From an uncultured Oscillospiraceae bacterium (lineage in GTDB: Bacteria; Bacillota; Clostridia; Oscillospirales; Oscillospiraceae): a stretch of DNA of 12,033 bases. The notes under the pieces are model-generated. The model ran no database searches. It was not told the DNA's origin and saw nothing but the letters and a program-made list of their open reading frames with translations. The position numbers and the translations under genes were made by a program. The stretch is taken from assembly GCA_934615645.1 (NCBI GenBank), contig CAKTTR010000056.1:1-12033 (forward strand), written 5' to 3'. How positions within the stretch are numbered: position 1 is the stretch's first letter; each line of letters opens with the position of its first letter. This document shows, in pieces, positions 1 to 5,529 of this stretch.

Positions 1-217
1 CATCAAATCCTACCAGGAAAAGGCGGGAATCCAAAAGCAGATCACCCCGCACACCCTGCGCCACAGCTTCGCGGCGCACCTGCTGGAAAACGGCGCGGAC
101 CTGCGCTCCATCCAGGAAATGCTGGGTCACAGCGATATTTCCTCGACGCAGATCTACGCCCAGATCGTGAAGCAGAATATCAAAAATGTCTATGAACAAT
201 GCCACCCGAAGGCGTAA
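1..217 (+). CDS. xerD: Tyrosine recombinase XerD-like, C-terminal part (5' end outside window)
   Basis: Only the last 71 codons are present, read from base 2 to the TAA at 215-217. The visible part is the end of the tyrosine recombinase catalytic domain: HTLRHSF supplies the HxxR pair of the active site, LGHSDISSTQIYA supplies the second histidine and the nucleophilic tyrosine, and the short C-terminal helix after it is the tail that docks into the partner subunit in Xer proteins. The compact ending and the match to the LGHxxISTTQIYxH-type motif favour a XerC/XerD chromosome-dimer-resolution enzyme over a phage integrase. Its position near spoIIA supports XerD, because xerD lies upstream of spoIIA in Bacillus. 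XerC versus XerD cannot be settled from this fragment. A strong terminator follows 33 bases after the stop. Confidence 0.85.
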   Translation, partial: IKSYQEKAGIQKQITPHTLRHSFAAHLLENGADLRSIQEMLGHSDISSTQIYAQIVKQNIKNVYEQCHPKA

Positions 218-250
218 AAGCTGCCGCGCGTAAGACCGGCAGGGGTGGCA

Positions 251-298
251 AAAAAAATAACGGGCATCCGAGGAAAATCGGATGCCCGTTATTTTTTT
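251..298. terminator. Bidirectional intrinsic terminator between convergent xerD and ohyA
   Basis: Perfect inverted repeat: arms 251-271 and 278-298 (21 bp including the A7/T7 ends), loop GGAAAA. The GC-rich core ACGGGCATCCGA is flanked by A-run and T-run, so each strand reads a stem followed by a U-tract. It lies 33 bases after the xerD stop on the plus strand and 86 bases after the ohyA stop on the minus strand, so it can end both converging transcripts. Confidence 0.93.
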
Positions 299-325
299 GC
301 CCACAGGAAGCGCAAGCGCTCTCTT

Positions 326-368
326 GGCGGCGTACAAGGCAGCTGCCGCTTGTACATCGGCAGCCGCC
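326..368. other. Nested inverted repeat of unknown role between terminator and ohyA
   Basis: Outer arms GGCGGC (326-331) and GCCGCC (363-368) enclose inner arms GTACAAG (332-338) and CTTGTAC (349-355); seven unpaired bases (356-362) lie between the right inner and right outer arms. The GC-rich loop contains CAGCTG. There is no U-tract on either strand, so it is not a standard terminator. It would be transcribed as the 3' end of ohyA mRNA and could be a 3' stabilising fold or a dispersed repeat. Confidence 0.35.
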
Positions 369-384
369 CAATGCATAGAACTCT

Positions 385-2178
385 TTACTGGATGAGCCCG
401 CTTTCTTTTAGCAAAATTTCAATATCTGTGCCCTTGACCTTCTTCAAAACGATCTTGAGCAGCTCCTTTTCCCCAAAGGAGAGCTTCGCGTCGCTCAGGG
501 GCTTCTTGTCAATGGCATAGTAGCAGGCCCGCAGGATCTCCCGCACATCATACTTGCTGCCCCAGACCTCCGGGACGCCGCGGTCGATGTCCAGCAGGGT
601 GTAGACCGACTCCATCCCGGTCCGCATGGAATACTCGGTGGTAAAGATGGTGTCCCGGGGCGTCTCGGCGAATTGGCCGATGAAGGCGAAATTCACAGCG
701 CCGTCCGGCACGACCTTCGGCCGGTCGGACTCCTTGCGGGGCTGGAAGAAGGCGTTGATATAGGGCATAAAGCAGGTCGTCGTGTTGCAGGCATCGTGAG
801 CAAGCGCGTTGATCTTTTCCGTCGGCACGCCGATGTGATACAGCCACTCCCGGCAGACCTCCTCGCCGGTGCAGTCCCGCATGGCCTTTTTCACGAAGTT
901 GCCTTCCCGGTTGGTGTTCAGAGAATACAGCCACACAAGCACCATATTCTTGTCCTGCGACTTGAACTGGGGCTGGCGGTTGATGGTCCAGGAGAGATAC
1001 CAGTTGTCGGTGCTGTCCTTGACGGTGACGATACCGCCGGTGGTCACCTTGCCGGAGCGCGGATCGCGCTGGCAGATGTTCCTGATATGCTGGATGATCT
1101 CCTCGTTGGAGGTCGCCACGGTGGCGCTCATCCAGTTGGTGGCGTCCACATCGGAGCAGAATTTCTCCGGGTTGCCGTACTCGCTATGCTCTGCCTGCGC
1201 GGCAATGGCCTTCCACATATCCCAGGACTCGCCCGCGCCGTTCTTCACGCCGGACAGGTCCGGGGCGTGGGTCTGGTCGCCGTAGCAGGAGGTATCGGTG
1301 CAGCAGCCGTTGGTGATGAAGACCAGGTCGTCCTCGATGAGATCAATGGTCTGCTGCTTGCCGTCCTTGACGTACACGATCTGCCGGGCCGTCTTCTTGC
1401 CGCCCTCGGTCTCGATGATGACATTCTTGACATCCATGCCGTACTCAATCTGTACGCCGTGCGCCTCCAGATATTTCACCAGCGGCAGGATCATGCTCTC
1501 GTACTGGTTGTATTTGGTAAAGCGCAGGGCACTGAAATCGGGCAGCCCGTCGATGTGATGGACATACCGGCACAGATACCGCTTCATCTCCAGCGCGCTG
1601 GACCAGCGCTGGAACGCGAACATCGTCTGCCAGTAGAGCCAGAAGTTGGTGCTCCAGAAGGAGTCCGGCAGGACATCAGAGATCTTCTTGTCCTCCAGAT
1701 CCTTTTCCGGTGTCAGGAACAGCTTGGACAGCGCCAGGGCGGAGTCCTTATCCAGCTTGAACTGCTTGTCGGTGTGGGCATCCTCGCCGCGGTTCACGCT
1801 GGCGCGGCACAGGGAATAGTTGGGGTCGTGCTTGTTGAGCCAATAATACTCATCCAGCACAGAGACGCCCGGCGTCTCGAGGGAGGAGACGTCCCGGAAG
1901 GTGTCCCACATGACCTCGAAATGGTTGTCCATTTCCCGGCCGCCTCGCATAAAGAAGCCCTTGGTAATATCCTTGCGGCCGTCGCAGCTGCCGCCTGCCA
2001 GGTCCAGCTTTTCCAGCAGATGGATGTGCTCGCCTTTCATCTGCCCGTCGCGGATGAGATAAAAAGCCGCCGTCAGGCCAGCAAGGCCGGTGCCGATGAT
2101 ATAGGCTGATTTTTTGTCCACATCCTTGGGCTTTTCGGGATGGGCAAAGGATTCGTACGTGCCAGCGGAATAATACAT
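385..2178 (-). CDS. ohyA: Oleate hydratase (MCRA family, FAD-binding)
   Basis: A 597-residue protein of the myosin-cross-reactive-antigen/oleate hydratase family (usual length near 590), EC 4.2.1.53. It adds water across the cis-9 double bond of oleate and related unsaturated fatty acids to give 10-hydroxy fatty acids, a detoxification step in gut Firmicutes. The N-terminus has the dinucleotide-binding motif GTGLAGLTAAFYL (residues 29-41) and the acidic LLEK strand end. RGGREM (78-83) places a glutamate at 82 and EMKRY places a tyrosine at 201; these match the catalytic E82 and Y201 known from the Staphylococcus aureus enzyme. No signal peptide; likely cytosolic or peripherally membrane-associated. 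The ATG at 2178 follows AGGAGG at minus-strand bases 2192-2187, with a near-consensus promoter upstream. The 3' end faces xerD. A TetR regulator lies upstream on the same strand. Confidence 0.96.
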   Translation of the reverse strand: MYYSAGTYESFAHPEKPKDVDKKSAYIIGTGLAGLTAAFYLIRDGQMKGEHIHLLEKLDLAGGSCDGRKDITKGFFMRGGREMDNHFEVMWDTFRDVSSLETPGVSVLDEYYWLNKHDPNYSLCRASVNRGEDAHTDKQFKLDKDSALALSKLFLTPEKDLEDKKISDVLPDSFWSTNFWLYWQTMFAFQRWSSALEMKRYLCRYVHHIDGLPDFSALRFTKYNQYESMILPLVKYLEAHGVQIEYGMDVKNVIIETEGGKKTARQIVYVKDGKQQTIDLIEDDLVFITNGCCTDTSCYGDQTHAPDLSGVKNGAGESWDMWKAIAAQAEHSEYGNPEKFCSDVDATNWMSATVATSNEEIIQHIRNICQRDPRSGKVTTGGIVTVKDSTDNWYLSWTINRQPQFKSQDKNMVLVWLYSLNTNREGNFVKKAMRDCTGEEVCREWLYHIGVPTEKINALAHDACNTTTCFMPYINAFFQPRKESDRPKVVPDGAVNFAFIGQFAETPRDTIFTTEYSMRTGMESVYTLLDIDRGVPEVWGSKYDVREILRACYYAIDKKPLSDAKLSFGEKELLKIVLKKVKGTDIEILLKESGLIQ

Positions 2179-2223
2179 AATCGTAACCTCCTGTTGTGTT
2201 TCGTTTTTTCTTTTGTTGGTTTC

Positions 2224-2251
2224 ATTATAGCGTTTCCCGTCTGGCTTGCAA
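2224..2251 (-). promoter_or_regulatory. Sigma-A-type promoter of ohyA
   Basis: On the minus strand, TTGCAA (2251-2246) and a perfect TATAAT (2229-2224) are separated by 16 bases, about 45 bases upstream of the ohyA start codon. It sits just after the tetR terminator, so ohyA should be transcribed separately from tetR. I see no inverted repeat inside it. Confidence 0.8.
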
Positions 2252-2262
2252 TAAACAGAAAA

Positions 2263-2293
2263 ACCTCCGTGATAAAAGTCTTATCACGGAGGT
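2263..2293 (-). terminator. Intrinsic terminator after the tetR gene
   Basis: Perfect 13-bp arms ACCTCCGTGATAA (2263-2275) and TTATCACGGAGGT (2281-2293) with a 5-base loop. On the minus strand the stem is followed by TTTTTCTGTTT, giving a U-rich tail. It is 43 bases downstream of the tetR stop and directly upstream of the ohyA promoter. On the plus strand there is no T-run. An operator role is possible but the U-tract favours termination. Confidence 0.82.
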
Positions 2294-2335
2294 AACTGTG
2301 TAAAAGTTTTAATCAAAAGCGCAAAAATGATAAAT

Positions 2336-2890
2336 TCAGAATTGGAACCGGGCGAGTGCGGCGGACATCGAGCCTTTGATGAGCTTGGCAAGCCGATCCA
2401 CGATCTGCTGCGGGTCCTCGCGCATATCCTCTTTGATCCAGTCAAGCATCAGCCCAATCAAAATGTAGGCATAGATTTGGGCAATAAACTGCTTGTCCTC
2501 ATCCCGGACCTTCCTCGTCCCGACTTCTTCGTTGAGCACATCCAGTAAAAGCTGGTCCACCAGCGGCTGCAGGTATTTTTCCACCTGTTCCCGGTGGACG
2601 CAGCGGTAAACATTCAGAACAAACGGCTTATTCTCCTGGGCTGCTTCAAAAATCTGCAAAAGGCCCTGCTGCCATGTCTCATACGTCTTTTTTTCATTCA
2701 GCGCCTTCTTAGCATCTTCCAGGCAGGACCATTCCACAAGATCGTAGATATCCTTGAAATGGTAATAAAATGTCATGCGATTGATGCCGCAGTCCTCGGC
2801 AATGTCATTGATGGTAATCTTGGTCAGCGGCTTTTTCAGCAGCAGATGCTTCAGTGACTGTTCCAAGGCACGCTTTGTAATCTGTGACAT
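2336..2890 (-). CDS. TetR/AcrR-family transcriptional regulator
   Basis: A 184-residue DNA-binding regulator. The N-terminal helix-turn-helix is clear: ITINDIAEDCGINRMTFYYHFKD, about residues 25-47, with the TFYYHF signature of TetR proteins. The rest is a helical ligand/dimerisation domain of the short type seen in DhaS-like TetR proteins of Firmicutes. The ligand cannot be read from sequence. The reading frame stays open upstream to 2947, but the start at 2890 is preferred because AAGGAG lies 9 bases before it (2905-2900) and the next residues MSQITKRALEQSLK are the usual family N-terminus. It lies immediately upstream of ohyA on the same strand, so control of ohyA or fatty-acid stress is a reasonable inference. 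A terminator separates the two, so any control would act in trans at the ohyA promoter. Confidence 0.9.
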   Translation of the reverse strand: MSQITKRALEQSLKHLLLKKPLTKITINDIAEDCGINRMTFYYHFKDIYDLVEWSCLEDAKKALNEKKTYETWQQGLLQIFEAAQENKPFVLNVYRCVHREQVEKYLQPLVDQLLLDVLNEEVGTRKVRDEDKQFIAQIYAYILIGLMLDWIKEDMREDPQQIVDRLAKLIKGSMSAALARFQF

Positions 2891-2966
2891 CGTAGCTTGC
2901 TCCTTCCCAACAGATCCGCAAATAGATGGCCCAACCGACGGCGGCAAACAGGGGAGAAAACCACGT

Positions 2967-2978
2967 CCGACCGGTCGG
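2967..2978. promoter_or_regulatory. Candidate TetR operator palindrome
   Basis: Perfect 12-bp palindrome CCGACCGGTCGG, about 10-21 bases downstream of the predicted tetR transcription start and about 77 bases before the tetR start codon. This position fits autorepression by road-block. No copy is visible in the ohyA promoter. Short GC palindromes are not rare at this base composition. Confidence 0.4.
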
Positions 2979-2994
2979 CGCGCCGCTATCTTGT

Positions 2995-3023
2995 ATTTTA
3001 TAAGATTTTTGCCTAAAGCGCAA
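2995..3023 (-). promoter_or_regulatory. Candidate promoter of the tetR gene
   Basis: Minus strand TTGCGC (3023-3018), 17-base spacer, TAAAAT (3000-2995). It lies in an AT-rich island between crp and tetR and gives a leader of about 100 bases containing the CCGACCGGTCGG palindrome. Four of six -35 bases and five of six -10 bases match the consensus. Confidence 0.55.
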
Positions 3024-3099
3024 GCACTGCCCTTCGAGAAAGGCAGCCCCGTCTTATCACGCGGCGCAGGCGATCGGGTATGCTTGCGTGCGGCGTTTT

Positions 3100-3753
3100 T
3101 TACGCCTGCCCACCCGCGGGCGGGGTGTGGAGGCGGAAGGTGTTTTTGCAGTATTCCAGCAGCCCATCGCGCTGCATTTTCCCCAGCTCCTTGGAGAGGG
3201 CGCTGCGGTCGACATTGAGGTAATCGGCCAGCTGCTGGCGGTCAAAGGGCAACTGCAGCGTCGTCGTGCCGCGCTGGACGGCCTGGGCGGAGAGATAGGT
3301 GAGGACCCGCCCCCGAATCGTCTTGGCCCCGGTGCAGAACATGCGGCCGGAGAGGGCGAGGTTTTTAGAGGCCAGGATGGCGATGAGATTCGCCTGCAGC
3401 TTGCCGTACCACGATTTTTCCGCATTCTCTGGAGCCAGCAGCGCTGGAAGGCGGAGAAATTCGACGCTGCAAGCCTCCGCCGCCACCGCGTCGACCAGCA
3501 TCGGCCCGGTGCAGAGAGCGTAGGTTTCGGCAAAGACCTCCCCGGCGGCAATATTTCCGAGGATGCTGCGGTTGCCCCAGAGGTCGTTGGCCTCAATATG
3601 GACGCTGCCAGTGCGCACAATCCCGATTTCCGCGACCTGCTGGCCCGCGTGGAAGATCACCGCCCCTTTGGCAAAGCTGCCCCGGCGCGTGAAGGGCCCG
3701 ATGGCGGCCCGCTCTTCCGGGGTGAAGCTTTGAAAAATGGCAGATTTTTCCAT
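3100..3753 (-). CDS. Crp/Fnr-family transcriptional regulator
   Basis: A 217-residue two-domain regulator. Residues 1-130 form the cyclic-nucleotide-binding-like beta-barrel (VIFHAGQQVAEIGIVRTGSVHI and GEVFAETYALCTG in the usual order), followed by the long dimer helix. A winged helix-turn-helix spans about 171-199 (DRQQLADYLNVDRSALSKEL). The N-terminal cysteine cluster of true FNR is absent; cysteines are at 81, 95, 140 and 202. The recognition helix has Arg-Ser-Ala-Leu-Ser-Lys where E. coli Crp has Arg-Glu-Thr-Val-Gly-Arg, so the operator should differ from the TGTGA/TCACA type. The ATG at 3753 is chosen over a GTG at 3762 because AAAGGAG (3769-3763) precedes it by 9 bases and the GTG overlaps that site. 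It is divergent from the iron-sulfur protein gene, an arrangement common in anaerobes. A role in redox or nitrosative stress sensing is inference; the effector is unknown. Confidence 0.92.
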   Translation of the reverse strand: MEKSAIFQSFTPEERAAIGPFTRRGSFAKGAVIFHAGQQVAEIGIVRTGSVHIEANDLWGNRSILGNIAAGEVFAETYALCTGPMLVDAVAAEACSVEFLRLPALLAPENAEKSWYGKLQANLIAILASKNLALSGRMFCTGAKTIRGRVLTYLSAQAVQRGTTTLQLPFDRQQLADYLNVDRSALSKELGKMQRDGLLEYCKNTFRLHTPPAGGQA

Positions 3754-3769
3754 TGAAACCACTCCTTTT

Positions 3770-3785
3770 CGTGGTTATAACCACG
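3770..3785. promoter_or_regulatory. Candidate Crp/Fnr operator (16-bp perfect palindrome)
   Basis: CGTGGTTATAACCACG is a perfect palindrome in the crp/ferredoxin divergent intergenic region. Its register matches Crp-type sites, with GTG at positions 7-5 either side of the centre (GTGG-N6-CCAC). Its centre, 3777.5, is 41.5 bases upstream of the predicted plus-strand start near 3819 and 24 bases upstream of the crp start codon, beside the crp ribosome binding site. This fits class II activation of the ferredoxin-like gene together with autoregulation of crp. Confidence 0.7.
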
Positions 3786-3806
3786 GACGATTTGTAACTA
3801 TCCTAC

Positions 3807-3812
3807 TATACT
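3807..3812 (+). promoter_or_regulatory. -10 element of the ferredoxin-like gene, activator-type promoter
   Basis: TATACT at 3807-3812 with no recognisable -35 hexamer at 16-18 bases upstream (the bases there read CGGACG). A good -10 without a -35, preceded by a palindrome at the right distance, is typical of activator-dependent promoters. The predicted leader (about 3819-3874) contains GGGAAC (3829-3834) and GTTCCC (3840-3845), a small hairpin. Confidence 0.6.
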
Positions 3813-3874
3813 AAAGCCAGAAAAGCAAGGGAACAAGCGGTTCCCGCGAGAATAATTTTTCGGAGGATATGACG

Positions 3875-4585
3875 ATGGTCCGTAAAATCGTTCACATTGA
3901 GGAAGAAAAATGCAATGGCTGCGGCGCGTGCGCGAATGCTTGCCACGAGGGCGCGATCGCCATGGTAAATGGCAAGGCGCGTCTGCTGCGGGATGACTAC
4001 TGCGACGGCCTGGGCGACTGCCTGCCAGCCTGCCCCACCGGCGCGATCACAATCATCGAGCGCGAGGCGGAGGCCTATGACGAAGCGGCCGTCCAGGCCA
4101 AGCAGGGCAAAGCGGCGGCCCAGCCCCACGCCGCCCCCGGCTGCCCGGGGCTCCGGATGCGCCAGCTCCGCCGCACGCCGCCCCCGGCGGAGGCCTCGCG
4201 CCCCGGTACGATGCCCTCGCAGTTGGCTCAGTGGCCCTGCCAGATCAAGCTGGCGCCCATCCGCGCGCCGTATTTTGAAGGCGCAAAGCTGCTCATCGCC
4301 GCCGATTGCAGCGCCTTTGCCTGCGGCAGCTTCCACGAACGCTTTATGCGCGGCAAGGTCACCCTCATCGGCTGCCCGAAGCTCGACGGGGTCGATTACA
4401 GCGAAAAGCTGGCGGAAATTCTCCGGCAGAACGACATCGAGAGCGTGCAGGTTGTTCGGATGGAGGTCCCGTGCTGCGGCGGGCTGGTCCAGGCCGTCCG
4501 CCAGGCGCTGCAGTGCAGCGGCAAGTGCATCCCCTGGCAGGTCGTGACCCTCTCGGTCGACGGCCAGGTGTGCAGCGAAGTGTAA
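3875..4585 (+). CDS. Ferredoxin-like iron-sulfur protein, adjacent to Crp/Fnr
   Basis: A 236-residue protein with an N-terminal two-cluster ferredoxin domain and a C-terminal cysteine-containing domain. The first motif is complete: C13-x2-C16-x2-C19-x3-C23. The second reads C43-DGLGD-C49-x3-C53-P, with Leu46 where a normal ferredoxin has its middle cysteine. A linker rich in Ala and Pro (about 75-110) leads to the second domain, with C122, C145, C150, GCPKLD (C167) and EVPCCGGL (C200, C201). Proteins of this design are frequent in anaerobic Firmicutes beside Crp/Fnr regulators, often with hybrid cluster protein genes; none is visible here. Probably a cytosolic electron-transfer or cluster-based sensor protein; the exact reaction is unknown. 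The ATG at 3875 is chosen over 3869 because GGAGG (3862-3866) is 8 bases from it but only 2 from the earlier ATG. Single-gene transcript with its own terminator. Confidence 0.88.
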   Translation: MVRKIVHIEEEKCNGCGACANACHEGAIAMVNGKARLLRDDYCDGLGDCLPACPTGAITIIEREAEAYDEAAVQAKQGKAAAQPHAAPGCPGLRMRQLRRTPPPAEASRPGTMPSQLAQWPCQIKLAPIRAPYFEGAKLLIAADCSAFACGSFHERFMRGKVTLIGCPKLDGVDYSEKLAEILRQNDIESVQVVRMEVPCCGGLVQAVRQALQCSGKCIPWQVVTLSVDGQVCSEV

Positions 4586-4601
4586 CAAATTTAAAAACGC
4601 T

Positions 4602-4649
4602 CCCGGCGTGCATCTCTTACAAAAGAGGTTGCGCGCCGGGTTCTTTTTT
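4602..4649 (+). terminator. Intrinsic terminator of the ferredoxin-like gene
   Basis: Arms CCCGGCGTGC (4602-4611) and GCGCGCCGGG (4631-4640) pair with one non-Watson-Crick position; inside them CTCTT (4614-4618) pairs with AAGAG (4623-4627). TTCTTTTTT follows. It begins 16 bases after the stop codon and isolates this gene from the spoIIA operon. Confidence 0.9.
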
Positions 4650-4663
4650 GCCCGGGCCGCCGC

Positions 4664-4673
4664 TTCGACAAAA
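4664..4673 (-). promoter_or_regulatory. Spo0A box upstream of spoIIAA
   Basis: Minus-strand TTTTGTCGAA (plus strand TTCGACAAAA) is identical to the Bacillus Spo0A-box consensus, whose core is TGTCGAA. It lies about 90 bases before the spoIIAA start codon. In Bacillus subtilis Spo0A~P activates spoIIA, so a perfect box here strongly suggests the same control. Confidence 0.8.
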
Positions 4674-4697
4674 CATTTCGCCCCGCTTCGCTATACT
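4665..4697 (+). promoter_or_regulatory. Candidate spoIIA promoter with long (21-base) spacer
   Basis: TCGACA (4665-4670, five of six bases of the sigma-A -35) and TATACT (4692-4697) are separated by 21 bases, and the Spo0A box overlaps the -35. This is the layout of the Bacillus spoIIG (22 bp) and spoIIE (21 bp) promoters, where Spo0A lets sigma-A polymerase use a badly spaced promoter. A sigma-H alternative exists but is weaker: AGGGAAA (4704-4710) followed by GGATT (4724-4728), each imperfect. Confidence 0.55.
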
Positions 4698-4759
4698 GGA
4701 AGCAGGGAAAGCCAAACGCGCGGGGATTGCGGCAAATTCTGAGACAGGAGGCATTGGGA

Positions 4760-5080
4760 ATGAATCTGACAAGTTACCTGCAAAACAGGCAGCTGACCGT
4801 AGCACTGAGCGGCGAGATCGACCACCACAGCGCCAAGGAGATCATGCAGGCGCTGGCGGCGAAGGTGGAGCTCTATCTGCCGCTGGTCTGCATTTTGGAT
4901 TATAAGGATGTAACGTTTATGGATTCCAGCGGGATCGCCATCCTTATTTTTATGCTGCGGCGGATGCGGGAGCTGCAGGGTGAGCTGCGGCTTTGCAATG
5001 TCGCGGCGCAGCCGTTGAAGGTCATGCGGGCCGCCGGGGTGAACCGGCTGCTGAATATCCAGGAGGTGTGCAGAAATTGA
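4760..5080 (+). CDS. spoIIAA: Anti-sigma F factor antagonist SpoIIAA
   Basis: A 106-residue single STAS-domain protein, normal for SpoIIAA (about 115). Unphosphorylated SpoIIAA binds SpoIIAB and frees sigma-F in the forespore; SpoIIAB inactivates it by phosphorylating a serine. The substrate site FMDSSGIAIL (53-62) is intact, with Ser57 equivalent to the phosphorylated Ser58 of Bacillus. ALSGEIDHHSA (15-25) is the conserved first strand and helix of STAS antagonists. The ATG at 4760 is preceded by AGGAGG (4746-4751) with 8 bases between. First gene of the three-gene spoIIA operon; its stop codon overlaps the TTG start of spoIIAB. A Spo0A box upstream suggests induction at sporulation onset. 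Confidence 0.97.
   Translation: MNLTSYLQNRQLTVALSGEIDHHSAKEIMQALAAKVELYLPLVCILDYKDVTFMDSSGIAILIFMLRRMRELQGELRLCNVAAQPLKVMRAAGVNRLLNIQEVCRN
5061..5068 (+). promoter_or_regulatory. Ribosome binding site deciding the TTG start of spoIIAB
   Basis: AGGAGGTG lies inside the end of spoIIAA, 8 bases before the TTG at 5077. The first in-frame ATG (5095) is 26 bases away from it, too far to be served by this site. Confidence 0.8.
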
Positions 5081-5529
5081 ATGTACTGAATCAAATGCAG
5101 CTGGAATTTCCCAGCCGCTCGGCCAACGAGGCCTTTGCCCGGACCGCCGTCGCGTGCTTTGCCGCGCAGATGGACCCGACAGTGGAGGAGCTCAACGACA
5201 TCAAGACCGCCGTCTCGGAAGCGGTGACAAATTGCATCGTCCACGCTTACCCCGACAAAATTGGCAAGATCACCCTCAAGGCCCGAATTTTAGAGGGCGC
5301 CGTCCTGGATCTTTCCATCCGCGACCGGGGCTGCGGCATCGCCGATATTACCCAGGCGCGGCAGCCGATGTTCACGACCGGCGGCGCCGAGCGCAGCGGC
5401 ATGGGCTTTACGATCATGGAGAGCTTTATGACTGCCATCCGTGTCACCTCCAGCCCCGGGAAGGGGACGTGCGTCTATCTCAAGCGAAAAATTGTCCGCC
5501 GGGGGAACCGGGTTGAACGGGACGTTTGA
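5077..5529 (+). CDS. spoIIAB: Anti-sigma F factor SpoIIAB, serine kinase
   Basis: A 150-residue GHKL-fold protein. It binds and holds sigma-F inactive in the predivisional cell and phosphorylates SpoIIAA with ATP. Visible motifs in order: N-box SEAVTN (47-52, with Glu48 and Asn52 for catalysis and Mg binding), G1 box RDRGCGI (82-88), RQPMFTT (95-101), and G2 box SGMGFTIM (107-114). These match Bacillus SpoIIAB closely (EAVTN, RDEGLGI, ARQPLFTT, RSGMGFTIME). The start is read as TTG at 5077, overlapping the spoIIAA stop in TTGA, because a full AGGAGGTG stands 8 bases upstream. The last 17 bases overlap the sigF start, so the three genes are probably translationally coupled. Confidence 0.96.
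   Translation: MNVLNQMQLEFPSRSANEAFARTAVACFAAQMDPTVEELNDIKTAVSEAVTNCIVHAYPDKIGKITLKARILEGAVLDLSIRDRGCGIADITQARQPMFTTGGAERSGMGFTIMESFMTAIRVTSSPGKGTCVYLKRKIVRRGNRVERDV

Noticed and set aside
673..2109. A 478-codon open frame on the plus strand antisense to ohyA
   Set aside because: Third-position shadow of a GC-rich gene. The minus-strand protein is a clear oleate hydratase with promoter and ribosome binding site; this frame has no recognisable domain.
3027..3046. Hairpin CTGCC/GGCAG downstream of crp as its terminator
   Set aside because: Short stem and no U-tract on the minus strand. crp may read through toward tetR or end elsewhere.
3754..3762. GTG start at 3762 for the Crp/Fnr regulator
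   Set aside because: It directly abuts the AAAGGAG ribosome binding site, which is correctly spaced for the ATG at 3753.
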